Below, piece after piece: positions 15,814 to 25,171 of a DNA stretch of 54,441 nt. The stretch spans positions 1-54,441 of the forward strand of contig CAMFIE010000028.1 of NCBI GenBank assembly GCA_945952315.1, read 5' to 3'. Under the pieces are notes generated by a model. That model saw nothing but the letters and a program-made list of their open reading frames with translations, had not been told where the DNA came from and searched no databases. The position numbers and the translations under genes were made by a program. The DNA is from an uncultured Rhizobium sp. Lineage in GTDB: Bacteria; Pseudomonadota; Alphaproteobacteria; Rhizobiales; Rhizobiaceae. The stretch's first letter is position 1. Each line of letters starts with the position of its first letter.

Positions 15814-16854
15814 ATGAACATGATCGCGCTTGCCATCAATGCCGCCGAACGCACCCCCCTGCCCGACAGCGTCACCCTTGCCGGGATCGACTTCCTCTGT
15901 GGCCGCACGAAGCGAAAGCTGGCCGCCGTCCCGGGTTCCGTCGAGGACAAGTTCATCGACAGCATGCCGCTGTTTCCCGTGGCGCTTCATACTGACAAGG
16001 CGAACGAGCAGCATTACGAATTGCCGGCCGAATTCTTCGGCCTGGTGCTCGGTCCGCATCGCAAATATTCGAGCTGCCTCTATGCGGCCGCAAACAAAGA
16101 TCTCGGCGAGGCCGAAGCGCAGGCTCTGGCGGAAACCGTTGCCCATGCCAATCTTCGCGATGGCCAGAGCATTCTGGAGCTCGGCTGCGGCTGGGGCTCG
16201 CTGACGCTCTACATGGCAAAAACCTTTCCGCGTTCGCGCATCACTGCCGTTTCAAATTCCGCCTCCCAGCGCGCCCATATCGAGGCGGAAGCGGTGAAGC
16301 GCGGGCTTTCCAACATCACCGTAATCACGGCGGACATGAACGCCTTTACCACGCCGGTGCTGCATGACCGGATCGTGTCGGTGGAAATGTTCGAGCACAT
16401 GTCGAACTGGCGCGAGCTTCTCGCGCGTGCGCGCAGCTGGCTGAAACGGGATGGACGCCTGTTCCTGCATGTCTTCACCCATATCAACCGCTCCTATCGT
16501 TTCGACCACGCTGACCCGGCTGACTGGATTGCGCAGCATTTCTTCACCGGCGGCATCATGCCCGCCCATGATCTGCCCCACCGCTTCGGCGACCTGTTTT
16601 CGGTGGAAGCGGAGTGGCGCTGGAGCGGCACCCATTACAGCCGCACGGCGCTTGCCTGGCTGAAAAACATGGATGACAACGATGCCGACGTGAGCCGCAT
16701 CCTCGCCGCCGTCTATGGCCCGGATGCCGGACTGTGGAAGCGCCGCTGGCGGATGTTTTTCCTCGCGACAGCCGGGCTCTTCGGCCATCAGAAGGGTGAA
16801 GTCTGGGGCGTCGGGCACTACCGGCTGGCACCGGTGCATGGCGATGCAGGCTGA
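15814..16854 (+). CDS. cyclopropane-fatty-acyl-phospholipid synthase family methyltransferase
   Basis: The product has 346 residues. The SAM-binding motif I is ILELGCGWGSLTLYMA (about 120-135), with AVSNSASQRAHIE as the acidic/motif II region, and IVSVEMFEHMSNW as a later motif. The N-terminal YELPAEFFGLVLGPHRKYSSC is typical of CFA-synthase-type lipid methyltransferases, which transfer a methylene or methyl group from SAM to unsaturated phospholipid acyl chains. The family's longer N-terminal lipid domain is short here, as in the CFA paralogues found next to DUF1295 and DUF2878-like genes. It begins 13 bp after the DUF1295 stop and overlaps the next gene, so all three are co-transcribed. Confidence 0.9.
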   Translation: MNMIALAINAAERTPLPDSVTLAGIDFLCGRTKRKLAAVPGSVEDKFIDSMPLFPVALHTDKANEQHYELPAEFFGLVLGPHRKYSSCLYAAANKDLGEAEAQALAETVAHANLRDGQSILELGCGWGSLTLYMAKTFPRSRITAVSNSASQRAHIEAEAVKRGLSNITVITADMNAFTTPVLHDRIVSVEMFEHMSNWRELLARARSWLKRDGRLFLHVFTHINRSYRFDHADPADWIAQHFFTGGIMPAHDLPHRFGDLFSVEAEWRWSGTHYSRTALAWLKNMDDNDADVSRILAAVYGPDAGLWKRRWRMFFLATAGLFGHQKGEVWGVGHYRLAPVHGDAG

Positions 16855-17380
16855 AAATGGAGCCGCGGGTCCGGCGCTTGATCCGCTGACGGCCGCAAGC
16901 GTCACGCTCTGCTGGGTGATTGCGCTCAACAAGCCCTTCTATCCGCTTTACGTCTGGTATCTGACCGGCGAAGGCGTGCTTGTCTCAACGCTGACCATGG
17001 TGGCCGGTCTGGGTTTTGCCGGGCTGGCCCTTGCGGCCCGGCAATTGCCGCTCGCCACCCGCTTCGGCCTGCCCTTTCTCGGCATCTGCGATACGGTGCT
17101 GGCAGGCAAGATCTTCGGGCAGGCGGCGGGAACCGAGCTGTTTCTCGCCCCCTGCGTCATGCTCGCCGCCCTTTCCTTCGAAAGCCGGGAGGTCTGGTGG
17201 CAGCGGGGGCTCGCCGCCTTCAGCTTCCTGGCTTTCGTCCTTTTCCATGGCCGCTCCGGCCAGCCGCTTTACGGCTGGAGTGAAGCGCATCTCCAATCGC
17301 TGTTCTCGCTCAACGCCTTCTCCGTCGCCTGCCTGATGAGCTTCGTCGCCTTCCGCTATGCAGGCATTAAAAAAGGCTGA
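16838..17380 (+). CDS. multi-pass membrane protein of the lipid operon
   Basis: The product is 180 residues from the ATG at 16838 (a second ATG at 16844), overlapping the end of the CFA-like gene by 11-17 bp in another frame, which indicates translational coupling. An earlier in-frame start at 16715 would lie deep inside the CFA gene. About five TM helices are visible (LTAASVTLCWVIALNKPFYP..., TLTMVAGLGFAGLALAA, LGICDTVLAGKIFG, APCVMLAALSF, GLAAFSFLAFVLFH). The family was not identified. By position it is likely an accessory membrane component of the lipid-modification operon. Its stop codon lies inside the terminator of the facing operon. Confidence 0.75.
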   Translation: MAMQAENGAAGPALDPLTAASVTLCWVIALNKPFYPLYVWYLTGEGVLVSTLTMVAGLGFAGLALAARQLPLATRFGLPFLGICDTVLAGKIFGQAAGTELFLAPCVMLAALSFESREVWWQRGLAAFSFLAFVLFHGRSGQPLYGWSEAHLQSLFSLNAFSVACLMSFVAFRYAGIKKG

Positions 17381-17398
17381 CGGCGCAGGCCGTCAGCC
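17369..17398 (-). terminator. intrinsic terminator of the chvE-ggu operon
   Basis: A perfect 10-bp stem (GGCTGACGGC, 17398-17389 with 17384-17375) closes a 4-nt loop and is followed on the minus strand by TTTTTT. It sits 30 bp past the arabonate dehydratase stop codon and overlaps the end of the convergent plus-strand gene. On the plus strand the hairpin lacks a T-run. Confidence 0.85.
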
Positions 17399-17428
17399 CC
17401 TGATCTTCACACGGGACCTGATGAAGCC

Positions 17429-19171
17429 TCAGTGGCTGTCCTTGCCCACCGGCGCACCCCGGCAGCCTTTCAGGAAGTCGAGATCGGCACCCGTATCCGC
17501 ACCCATCACATGGGTGTGGTGCAGCATGGCATAGCCGGACGCCGGCGGCTCTTCGCGCGGGCTCCATTTTGCAAGGCGAGCGGCCAGCTCTTCGTCCGAA
17601 ATTTCCAGCGTCAGAGAGCGGTTCGGCACATCGAGGCTGATCATGTCGCCATTCTGCACCACGGCGAGCGGGCCGCCTGCGGCCGCCTCCGGGCTGGTAT
17701 GAAGCACGACCGTGCCATAGGCGGTGCCTGACATACGTGCGTCAGAAATCCGAACCATGTCGGTGATGCCCTTGCGCAGCACCTTGGGCGGCAGGCCCAT
17801 ATTGCCCACCTCGGCCATGCCCGGATAGCCTTTCGGACCGCAGTTCTTCAGAACCATCACGCAGGTCTCGTCGATGTCGAGGGCCTCGTCATTGATCTTC
17901 GCCTTGTAGTCGTCGATATCCTCGAACACCACCGCGCGGCCCCGGTGCACCATCAGCGACGGGGTGGCAGCCGATGGCTTCAGCACCGCACCCTTCGGCG
18001 CGAGATTGCCCTTCAGCACCGCAACGCCGCCGGATTTGGCGAGCGCCTTTTCGGCGGGCAGGATCACGTCTTCATTGTGGTTCACCACATTCTTCACCTG
18101 ATCCCAGGCGGTTTCGCCGGAAACCGTGAGCGCATCCTTGTGCAGCAGGCCCGCCTCGCCCAGCCGCTTGATCACCACCGGCAGGCCACCGGCATAGAAG
18201 AACTCTTCCATCAGGTATTTGCCCGACGGCATCAGGTTGACGATGGTTGGCACGTCGCGGCCGCAGCGATCCCAGTCATCAAGCGTCAGATCGATGCCCA
18301 CACGGCCCGCGATTGCCAGCAGGTGGATCACCGCATTGGTGGAACCGCCGATGGCCGCATTGGTGCGGATCGCATTTTCAAACGCCTGCTTGGTCATCAC
18401 GTCGGAAGGCTTCAGGTCATCCTTCACCATCTGCACGATGCGGCGGCCGGTCAGCTGCGCCATCACGCGGCGGCGGCTGTCGACGGCGGGAATGGCAGCA
18501 TTGCCGGAAAGCGCCATGCCAAGCGCCTCGGCCATCGAGGCCATGGTGGACGCCGTGCCCATCGTGTTGCAGGAACCGGGGCTTCGGCTCATCGAGGCTT
18601 CCGCCTCGGCAAACTCATCTGCCGTCATCTGCCCGGCCTTCACGGCCTCGGAAAACTTCCACAGATGCGTGCCGGAGCCGACGCGCTCGTTCTTGTAGTA
18701 GCCGTTCAGCATCGGCCCGCCGGTGACGATGATCGAGGGCAGGTCGGTCGAGGCGGCGGCCATCAGGAGGGACGGCGTGGTCTTGTCGCAGCCCACCATC
18801 AGCACGCAGCCATCCATCGGCTGGCCGCGCATCGCCTCTTCCACCGCCATCGCCGCCAGATTGCGAAACATCATCGCCGTCGGTCGAAAGGCGCTTTCGG
18901 AGGCGGAAAACACCGGTACTTCGACCGGGAAGCCGCCCGCTTCGTAGATACCGTGCTTCACCCGCTCGGCAAGATCGCGCAGATGCGCATTGCACGGCGT
19001 GAGTTCCGACCAGGTGTTCAGAATGCCGATCACCGGTCGCCCGTCGAACAGATCATGCGGAAAACCCTGATTTTTCATCCAGCCGCGATGATAGATCGCA
19101 TCACGCGAGCTGCCGCCGAACCATTCCTGCGAACGCAGCTTGCGCGGCCAGGGTGCGGGTTTGAAACTCAT
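17429..19171 (-). CDS. L-arabonate dehydratase-like enzyme (IlvD/Edd family)
   Basis: The product is 580 residues from the ATG at 19171 behind CAGGAG; a longer frame to 19480 overlaps the upstream gene. IlvD/Edd-family hallmarks are visible: the iron-sulfur cysteines in VGCDKTTP and RSPGSCNTMGTAS, Cys in WSELTPCNAHL, and DARMSGTAYGT near the C-terminus. The opening RKLRSQEWFGGSSRDAIYHR matches sugar-acid dehydratases such as Rhizobium L-arabinonate dehydratase rather than the leucine/valine pathway enzyme. It probably removes water from L-arabonate (or a related aldonate such as D-fuconate) to give a 2-keto-3-deoxy acid. It is the last gene of the chvE-ggu operon, 25 bp after gguC. Confidence 0.85.
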   Translation of the reverse strand: MSFKPAPWPRKLRSQEWFGGSSRDAIYHRGWMKNQGFPHDLFDGRPVIGILNTWSELTPCNAHLRDLAERVKHGIYEAGGFPVEVPVFSASESAFRPTAMMFRNLAAMAVEEAMRGQPMDGCVLMVGCDKTTPSLLMAAASTDLPSIIVTGGPMLNGYYKNERVGSGTHLWKFSEAVKAGQMTADEFAEAEASMSRSPGSCNTMGTASTMASMAEALGMALSGNAAIPAVDSRRRVMAQLTGRRIVQMVKDDLKPSDVMTKQAFENAIRTNAAIGGSTNAVIHLLAIAGRVGIDLTLDDWDRCGRDVPTIVNLMPSGKYLMEEFFYAGGLPVVIKRLGEAGLLHKDALTVSGETAWDQVKNVVNHNEDVILPAEKALAKSGGVAVLKGNLAPKGAVLKPSAATPSLMVHRGRAVVFEDIDDYKAKINDEALDIDETCVMVLKNCGPKGYPGMAEVGNMGLPPKVLRKGITDMVRISDARMSGTAYGTVVLHTSPEAAAGGPLAVVQNGDMISLDVPNRSLTLEISDEELAARLAKWSPREEPPASGYAMLHHTHVMGADTGADLDFLKGCRGAPVGKDSH

Positions 19172-19196
19172 GGCATTCTCCTGAATTCTCTGACAG

Positions 19197-20192
19197 TCAA
19201 AGAGCCTTGACGGCAACGGCACCCGCTTGCGAAGCGGCCTTGGAAAGCGGATTGACGAGCGGCAGGCCAAACGGCCCCGCCTCGATTTCGAACTGATCTC
19301 CCGGCTCCGTGCGAATACCATCCGCAAAGGAGAGCGTCGCCGTGCCGAACATGTGCACATGCACATCCCCCGGCTGGCGGAAAAGATCATACTTGAAGTG
19401 ATGATGTTCCAGATTGGCGAAGGTATGCGACATGTTCGCCTCGCCGGAGAGGAACGGCTTTTCCCACAGAACCGCGCCATCGCGGCGGATGCGGGTCGTG
19501 CCGCGAATATCCTTCGGCAATTCGCCGAGCAGGATTTCCGGGCCGAAGCTCGCCTGCCGCAGCTTCGAATGGGCGAGGAACAGGTAGTTCACCCGCTCCG
19601 TCACATGATCGGAAAACTCGTTCGCCAGCGCCCAGCCGACACGGTAGGGCTGGCCATCCGGGCCGATGATGTAGATGCCCGCGATTTCCGGCTCCTCGCC
19701 ACCATCCTCGGCAAAGCCGGGAGAGGTCAGCGCCGCACCCGGCGCAATCGCCGTGTGACCATTGCCCTTGTAGAACCATTCCGGCTGCACGCCCACCTCG
19801 CCTTCGGCAGGCTTGCCGCCTTCAAGGCCCATGCGGAACATCTTCATGCTGTCGGTCAGCGTTTCAACAGCCGCCTCAAGCTTTGCATGCATGGCATCGC
19901 GCGCCGAAGCCGAGCCGAGATGGGTCAGCCCCGTGCCGGTGAGATGCAGATGGGCGGGATCCGGATGCTCGATCGGCAAACGCAGGTTTCCGGCTGCGGC
20001 AATCGCGGCGAGATCCACCGTTTCCCCCAGCCCGTGCGCCATGACTTCGCCGATCAGGCTGCGGCCCGCCCTGATGGCCGAAAGCGCAAGGTCGTAGACG
20101 CTGGTCGCGCCCTTGACGATGGCCGCTTCCGAACCGTCGCGTGCAACGACAGCCCTGCCGCCGCCGGGAAGATTGATCTGGGAGAGCAGCAT
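19197..20192 (-). CDS. gguC: GguC / AraD1 family protein (FAH-like fold)
   Basis: The product has 331 residues. Sequence and position match GguC, the FAH-superfamily protein downstream of gguAB in Agrobacterium. Visible features include PIEHPDPAHLHLTGTGLTHLGSA and EPEIAGIYIIGPDGQPYRVG near the centre, ANEFSDHVTERVNYLFLAHSKLRQA with the acidic metal-site residues, and GDVHVHMFGTATLSFADGI at the C-terminus. FAH-fold enzymes act on 2-keto-3-deoxy acids or acyl-pyruvates. With the adjoining arabonate dehydratase, action on its product is the natural inference. The reaction is not established. It starts 11 bp after gguB. Confidence 0.85.
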   Translation of the reverse strand: MLLSQINLPGGGRAVVARDGSEAAIVKGATSVYDLALSAIRAGRSLIGEVMAHGLGETVDLAAIAAAGNLRLPIEHPDPAHLHLTGTGLTHLGSASARDAMHAKLEAAVETLTDSMKMFRMGLEGGKPAEGEVGVQPEWFYKGNGHTAIAPGAALTSPGFAEDGGEEPEIAGIYIIGPDGQPYRVGWALANEFSDHVTERVNYLFLAHSKLRQASFGPEILLGELPKDIRGTTRIRRDGAVLWEKPFLSGEANMSHTFANLEHHHFKYDLFRQPGDVHVHMFGTATLSFADGIRTEPGDQFEIEAGPFGLPLVNPLSKAASQAGAVAVKAL

Positions 20193-20203
20193 GCCTCTCC
20201 TCC

Positions 20204-21406
20204 TTACTTGGACTTGTTATAAACGTCGAAGATGACGGCGGCGAGCAGCACCAGACCCTTGATCACCTGCTGGTAATCAATGCCGATGCCGAGAATGGAC
20301 ATGCCGTTGTTCATCACGCCCATGATGAAGGCGCCGATGACCACGCCGACGATCTTGCCCACGCCGCCGGACATCGACGCACCGCCGATGAAGACGGCAG
20401 CGATCACGTCCAGCTCGAAGCCGACGCCTGCCTTCGGCGTTGCGGAGTTGAGACGCGCCGTCACGATCATGCCGGCAAGGGCCGCCAGCACGCCCATGTT
20501 CACGAAGGTGAGGAAGACGAGCTTTTCCGTATTGATGCCGGAAAGCTTTGCCGCCTTCAGATTGCCGCCGATGGCATAGATGCGCCGACCGGCGGTCGTC
20601 TGCTCGGTGAAGAAGGCATAGAGCACGGTCAGCACGGTCATCACGATCAGCACATTCGGCAGACCACGGAAGCTTGCGAGCTTCCAGCCGACGAAGATCA
20701 GCGCGGCGGCCATCACGGCATTGCGGATGTAGAAGATCCCGGTCGGCTCCTGCTGGATGCCATAGGCCGCATCCCGGTTACGCGAGCGGATGCCAAACCA
20801 TACCATCAGCGCGGAAGCCACGATCACCACCAGAAGAGCGGTCATGTTCGGCCGTTCCACCATCAGCAGATCGGGGATGAAACCGGTGGACAGCGACTGG
20901 AAACCCTTGGAGAACGGGCCGATATTCTGGCCGCCAAGCAGCCAGAGGGTCAGCCCGCGAAACACCAGCATGCCCGCGAGCGTGACGATGAAGGAGGGAA
21001 TGCGCCAATAGGCGATCCAATAGCCCTGCGCAGCGCCGATCAGGCCGCCGCAGGCGAGGCAGAGCGGCACGACCACATAGACCGGCAGTCCGAGATTGAC
21101 GCTCATAACCGCCGAAATTGCCCCGACGAAGGCGGCGACCGAGCCGACCGACAGATCGATATGACCCGCCACGATCACCAGCAGCATGCCGAGCGCCATG
21201 ATGATGACGTAGGAATTCTGCAGAAAGAGATTGGTGATGTTCTGGGCGGAGAGGAAATCCACGCCGAGCAAAGCGCGCACGATGACCAGAAAGAAAACCA
21301 CGATGGCAATCAGCGCCATCAGCATTCCGTATTCGCGGAAATTTTCCTTCAGATAATCCAGGCCGGGCTTGGCGCTTTCATTTTCATTCTTGACGACAAC
21401 AGCCAT
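20204..21406 (-). CDS. gguB: sugar ABC transporter permease GguB
   Basis: The product has 400 residues and about ten TM helices. It belongs to the RbsC/AraH/XylH permease family: DLSVGSVAAFVGAISAVMS near residue 85 and VIAAVFIGGASMSGGVGKIVGVVIGA near the C-terminus are the family landmarks. The stretch GGNLKAAKLSGINTEKLVF is the cytoplasmic loop that contacts the ATPase. It forms the membrane channel for the ChvE-delivered sugars and lies 13 bp after gguA. Confidence 0.93.
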   Translation of the reverse strand: MAVVVKNENESAKPGLDYLKENFREYGMLMALIAIVVFFLVIVRALLGVDFLSAQNITNLFLQNSYVIIMALGMLLVIVAGHIDLSVGSVAAFVGAISAVMSVNLGLPVYVVVPLCLACGGLIGAAQGYWIAYWRIPSFIVTLAGMLVFRGLTLWLLGGQNIGPFSKGFQSLSTGFIPDLLMVERPNMTALLVVIVASALMVWFGIRSRNRDAAYGIQQEPTGIFYIRNAVMAAALIFVGWKLASFRGLPNVLIVMTVLTVLYAFFTEQTTAGRRIYAIGGNLKAAKLSGINTEKLVFLTFVNMGVLAALAGMIVTARLNSATPKAGVGFELDVIAAVFIGGASMSGGVGKIVGVVIGAFIMGVMNNGMSILGIGIDYQQVIKGLVLLAAVIFDVYNKSK

Positions 21407-21419
21407 TTCCAGCTCCCCC

Positions 21420-22934
21420 TCACTTGCTCACGATCAGCGACATGATGCGTTCCTGGCTCGCGTCCTCACGCGCCAGTTCACCCACAAAGGCGCCCTCGTT
21501 CATCACATAGATACGGTCGCACATGCCGAGCAGTTCCGGCATTTCCGACGAGATCATCACCACGCCGCGGCCTTCCTCGGCCATGCGGTTCATCAGACCA
21601 TAGATTTCGAATTTCGCGCCGACATCGATGCCGCGCGTCGGCTCATCCAGGATCAGCACCTGCGGATCGGTGAACAGCCATTTCGACAGCACCACCTTCT
21701 GCTGGTTGCCACCCGAAAGATTGACGACCTTCTGGTGCACGGACGGCGTGCGGATCGCCATCGCCTTGCGATAGCCTTCGGCAACAGAGGCTTCCTGCGC
21801 CGTGTTCAGCACGCCGCGCAAGGCAATGCCTGCCAGATTGGCCAGCGAAATGTTGCGCAGGATCGGCTCTTCCAGCACGAGGCCCAGCCCCTTGCGGTCT
21901 TCGGTGACATAGGCGATGCCGGCATCAATGGCGCGAGCGACGGTGGATGTATCGGCACGGCTGCCGTTGACGATCACCTCGCCCGAAATATTGCGGCCAT
22001 AGCTGCCGCCGAAGATCGACATGGCAAGCTCGGTGCGTCCAGCACCCATCAGCCCGGCAATGCCGACGATCTCGCCCTTGCGGACGTGGAAATTCACATC
22101 GCGGATCATCTGGCGGTGCTGCTGCTCCGGATGCCAGACATTCCAGTTCTTCACCTCCATCAGCACGTCGCCGATCTTCGGCTCGCGCTCGGGGTAACGG
22201 TGCGCCATGTCGCGGCCCACCATGTCGCGGATGATGCGCTCTTCGGAAATCTCTTCGCGCGAGAGCGTGGACACCGTCGAGCCGTCACGCAGGATGGTGA
22301 TGCGGTCGGCAACGCGGGAAATCTCGTTGAGCTTGTGGCTGATCAGGATCGAGGTAATCCCCTGCGCCTTCAGCTCCAGCATCAGGTCGAGCAGCTTCTG
22401 GCTGTCGTTCTCCTGCAGCGCGGCGGTCGGTTCATCGAGGATCAGCAGGCGCACGTTCTTGGAAAGCGCCTTGGCGATTTCCACAAGCTGCTGCTTGCCC
22501 ACGCCGAGCTTTTCCACCTTGGTGGAGGGCGGTTCGGAAAGGCCGACTTTCTTCAGCAGCTCTTCGGTGCGCTGAAAGGCTTCCTGCCAGTTGATCACGC
22601 CATTGCGGGCAACCTCGTTGCCCAGAAACACATTTTCGGCAATCGACAGAAGCGGCACCAGCGCCAGCTCCTGATGGATGATGATGATGCCCTTGGATTC
22701 ACTGTCGGAAATCGAGCGGTTCGCGAGCGGCGCGCCGTCATAGAGGATTTCGCCCTCATAGGTGCCATGCGGATAGACGCCGGACAGAACCTTCATCAAG
22801 GTCGACTTGCCCGCGCCATTTTCCCCGCAGATCGCGTGAATTTCGCCGGGTTCGACGCTGAGGTTCACATGATCGAGGGCCCGAACGCCGGGGAACACCT
22901 TGCTGATGCCCCGCATCTCCAGAAGCGCTGCCAT
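21420..22934 (-). CDS. gguA: sugar ABC transporter ATPase GguA (two nucleotide-binding domains)
   Basis: The product has 504 residues with two fused ATPase domains, as in RbsA/XylG/AraG. Walker A of domain one is GENGAGKST, its signature is [15 protein letters not shown], and Walker B is [11 protein letters not shown]. The second domain has a degenerate P-loop ([11 protein letters not shown]), signature [15 protein letters not shown] and Walker [13 protein letters not shown]. This asymmetry is normal for monosaccharide transporters. The protein energises import of ChvE-bound sugars (arabinose, galactose, glucose and related) through GguB. Confidence 0.94.
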   Translation of the reverse strand: MAALLEMRGISKVFPGVRALDHVNLSVEPGEIHAICGENGAGKSTLMKVLSGVYPHGTYEGEILYDGAPLANRSISDSESKGIIIIHQELALVPLLSIAENVFLGNEVARNGVINWQEAFQRTEELLKKVGLSEPPSTKVEKLGVGKQQLVEIAKALSKNVRLLILDEPTAALQENDSQKLLDLMLELKAQGITSILISHKLNEISRVADRITILRDGSTVSTLSREEISEERIIRDMVGRDMAHRYPEREPKIGDVLMEVKNWNVWHPEQQHRQMIRDVNFHVRKGEIVGIAGLMGAGRTELAMSIFGGSYGRNISGEVIVNGSRADTSTVARAIDAGIAYVTEDRKGLGLVLEEPILRNISLANLAGIALRGVLNTAQEASVAEGYRKAMAIRTPSVHQKVVNLSGGNQQKVVLSKWLFTDPQVLILDEPTRGIDVGAKFEIYGLMNRMAEEGRGVVMISSEMPELLGMCDRIYVMNEGAFVGELAREDASQERIMSLIVSK

Positions 22935-22958
22935 GTTTCCTCCCTTTCATTCCTGATA

Positions 22959-22988
22959 CCCGCCGCCTCTTCTGACAAAGGCGGCGGG
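22959..22988 (-). promoter_or_regulatory. intercistronic stem-loop between chvE and gguA
   Basis: A perfect 9-bp GC stem (CCCGCCGCC / GGCGGCGGG) closes a 12-nt loop with no T-run after it, in the 79-bp gap after the chvE stop. Such hairpins protect the binding-protein message from 3' decay and can partly attenuate the downstream transporter genes, giving binding protein in excess. Confidence 0.65.
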
Positions 22989-23013
22989 CATGATCAATCC
23001 ACCCGGATCAGGC

Positions 23014-24081
23014 TTACTTCAGCTGATCGGCAGTGTAGTAACCGGACTTCACCAGAACTTCTTCATAGTTCTTGGCATCAACCGGCAGCGGCTCGAGCAG
23101 GTAGGAAGGAACCACCTTCACGCCGTTGTTGTAGGTCTTGGTGTCGTTGATTTCCGGCTCCTTGCCGGAAAGCACGGCATCCACCATCTTCACGGTCACA
23201 CCGGCAAGCGTGCGGGTGTCCTTGAAGATCGACGAATACTGTTCGCCAGCGATCATCGACTTGACCGAGGGAACTTCCGCATCCTGACCGGTCACGATCG
23301 GCATCTTCATGTCGCCGGAGCCATAGCCAACGCCCTTGAGCGAGGACAGGATACCGATGGAGAGGCCGTCATAGGGAGACAGAACGCCGTTCACCTGCTT
23401 GTCGCCGTAGTTGGCGGACAGGATATTGTCCATGCGGGCCTGGGCAACCGCACCGTCCCAACGCAGCGTGCCGACCTTGTCCATGCCCGTCTGGCCGGAA
23501 CCGATCACGATGTCACCGCTGTCGATCAGCGGCTGCAGAACGCTCATCGCGCCGTCATAGAAGAAGAACGCGTTGTTGTCGTCCGGCGAACCGCCGAAGA
23601 GTTCGACATTCCACGGCTTCACATCCGGGAAGCGCTCCTTCAGGCCGTTGACCAGCGAGGTTGCCTGCAGAACGCCGACCTTGAAGTTGTCGAAGGTGGC
23701 GTAATAGTCGACATTGGCGCTGTCACGGATCAGGCGGTCATAGGCGATAACCTTGATACCCGCTGCGTGAGCCGATTCCAGAGCGTTGGAAAGGGTCGTG
23801 CCGTCGATGGCCGCGATGACCAGAACCTTGTCGCCCTTGGTGATCATGTTTTCGATCTGGGAGAGCTGGTTCGGAATATCGTCTTCGGCATACTGAAGAT
23901 CGGTGTCGTAGCCAGCGGCCTTGAACTGCTCGACCATGGAATTGCCGTCCGAAATCCAGCGGGCGGAAGACTTGGTCGGCATTGCGATGCCGATGGTGCC
24001 CTTGTCACCGGCATACGCGGCGCCAGACAGCAGGACAGCCGTAAGTGCAAGCGCGCTGAGCGCCTTATTGAACAGTTTCAT
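23014..24081 (-). CDS. chvE: periplasmic sugar-binding protein ChvE
   Basis: The product is 355 residues from the ATG at 24081 (strong GAGGAGG; signal peptide [24 protein letters not shown]). A frame extending to 24174 has no signal at its start. The mature protein begins [19 protein letters not shown] and contains [46 protein letters not shown] and [12 protein letters not shown], all characteristic of Agrobacterium ChvE. It binds aldose monosaccharides for uptake through GguAB. In Agrobacterium it also presents sugars to the VirA sensor; no vir genes are seen here, so only the transport role is supported. Confidence 0.94.
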   Translation of the reverse strand: MKLFNKALSALALTAVLLSGAAYAGDKGTIGIAMPTKSSARWISDGNSMVEQFKAAGYDTDLQYAEDDIPNQLSQIENMITKGDKVLVIAAIDGTTLSNALESAHAAGIKVIAYDRLIRDSANVDYYATFDNFKVGVLQATSLVNGLKERFPDVKPWNVELFGGSPDDNNAFFFYDGAMSVLQPLIDSGDIVIGSGQTGMDKVGTLRWDGAVAQARMDNILSANYGDKQVNGVLSPYDGLSIGILSSLKGVGYGSGDMKMPIVTGQDAEVPSVKSMIAGEQYSSIFKDTRTLAGVTVKMVDAVLSGKEPEINDTKTYNNGVKVVPSYLLEPLPVDAKNYEEVLVKSGYYTADQLK

Positions 24082-24229
24082 GATATCCTCCTCGGGGCCG
24101 CTAGCCTCTCTGCGGCCATATCCGGTCCTTGCGCATTCCTTCTGGTTTGCGAGGCCGTGACGGGACGATTGCAATTATCCTCCATGTCCGTCAAATAATG
24201 TTTCAGGAAATAGATATGGCCAAAATGTT
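24082..24229. promoter_or_regulatory. divergent chvE/gbpR control region
   Basis: The AT-rich part (24165-24229) lies next to the gbpR start and holds TTGACG on the minus strand near 24193, a possible -35 for chvE. In Agrobacterium, GbpR activates chvE from the equivalent region in response to sugars. A specific operator could not be assigned by eye. The gbpR ATG has no recognisable ribosome site, so its message may be leaderless. Confidence 0.45.
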
Positions 24230-25171
24230 ATGTCAGAACTGGATAGAGCCGAAGCGCTCCTGCAACGGGGCTTGAAACTTTCCCATCTGCGGCTGCTGGA
24301 TGCGCTCTCGGACAGCGGTCAGATCAGCGATGCCGCACGGCGTCTGGGCATCGCCCAGCCTGCCGCATCCCGCCTTCTCGGCGAGGTGGAGCGCATCGTC
24401 GGTCGCCCGGTGCATGAGCGCACGGGCCGGGGCGTGGTTCTCACCCCGATCGGCGAGGCGCTGGCACTCCGGGCAAAGCGTGTTCACATGGAATTGCGCG
24501 ATGCCGCCCGCGAGATGCAGGAAATCGACATGGGCCATGTCGGCCATGTCCGCATCGGATCGGTCACCGGCCCGGCGCTCGACCGGGTGCTCCCTGCCCT
24601 GCGCACCGCACGCGTAACCCAGCCGAAGGTGACCTTCGAGGTGATTGTCGCGACGTCTGACGTGCTGTGCCAGAACCTCTTGAACGGACGAATCGATTTT
24701 GCCATCGCCCGCCTGCCCGTCGGGCCGGAGCGGCTGATGTTCCGGGCCCAGACCATCGCCCCCGAGCCCGTGTCGCTGATGGTCCGCAAGGGCCATCCGC
24801 TGGAGCGGGAAGTGCCGCTCGAACCGGCGCAACTGATGCAGTATGACTGGGTGATGCCGGGGCCGGAATCGCTTCTGTCCCAAACCGTGCTCGCGCGCCT
24901 CAGGGCGCTGAAGCTGCCGGAGCCGACGCAGCGATTCTCCACCGCATCCTTCCTGCTCACCCTGGCACTGATTCAGCAATCGAACGCGATTGCACCGCTC
25001 GCTCACGCCGTTTGCGCCGCCTTCACTCATGGTCCGGACGCACCTTACCGCGTGCTTCCGGCGGAACTCGGCATCGAGGTGGAACCCTTCGGTTTCATCA
25101 CCCGCACGGATACGGTGCTGACACCGGCGGCCAGCCGTATGGCGCAGCTGCTGCTCGGTGAACAGGTCTAG
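24230..25171 (+). CDS. gbpR: LysR-type regulator GbpR
   Basis: The product has 313 residues. An N-terminal winged helix-turn-helix (LRLLDALSDSGQISDAARRLGIAQPAASRLLGEVERIVGRP, about residues 20-60) is followed by a periplasmic-binding-protein-like effector domain. It lies divergently from chvE, 148 bp away, exactly as gbpR does in Agrobacterium. There it activates chvE when L-arabinose, D-galactose or D-fucose is present. The name rests on this synteny and the LysR signature. Its last four bases overlap the end of the convergent ASPIC/UnbV gene. Confidence 0.85.
   Translation: MSELDRAEALLQRGLKLSHLRLLDALSDSGQISDAARRLGIAQPAASRLLGEVERIVGRPVHERTGRGVVLTPIGEALALRAKRVHMELRDAAREMQEIDMGHVGHVRIGSVTGPALDRVLPALRTARVTQPKVTFEVIVATSDVLCQNLLNGRIDFAIARLPVGPERLMFRAQTIAPEPVSLMVRKGHPLEREVPLEPAQLMQYDWVMPGPESLLSQTVLARLRALKLPEPTQRFSTASFLLTLALIQQSNAIAPLAHAVCAAFTHGPDAPYRVLPAELGIEVEPFGFITRTDTVLTPAASRMAQLLLGEQV

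Noticed and set aside
21369-23150. A 593-codon plus-strand frame opposite gguA
   Set aside because: His/Arg-rich shadow of the ABC ATPase gene, without domains.
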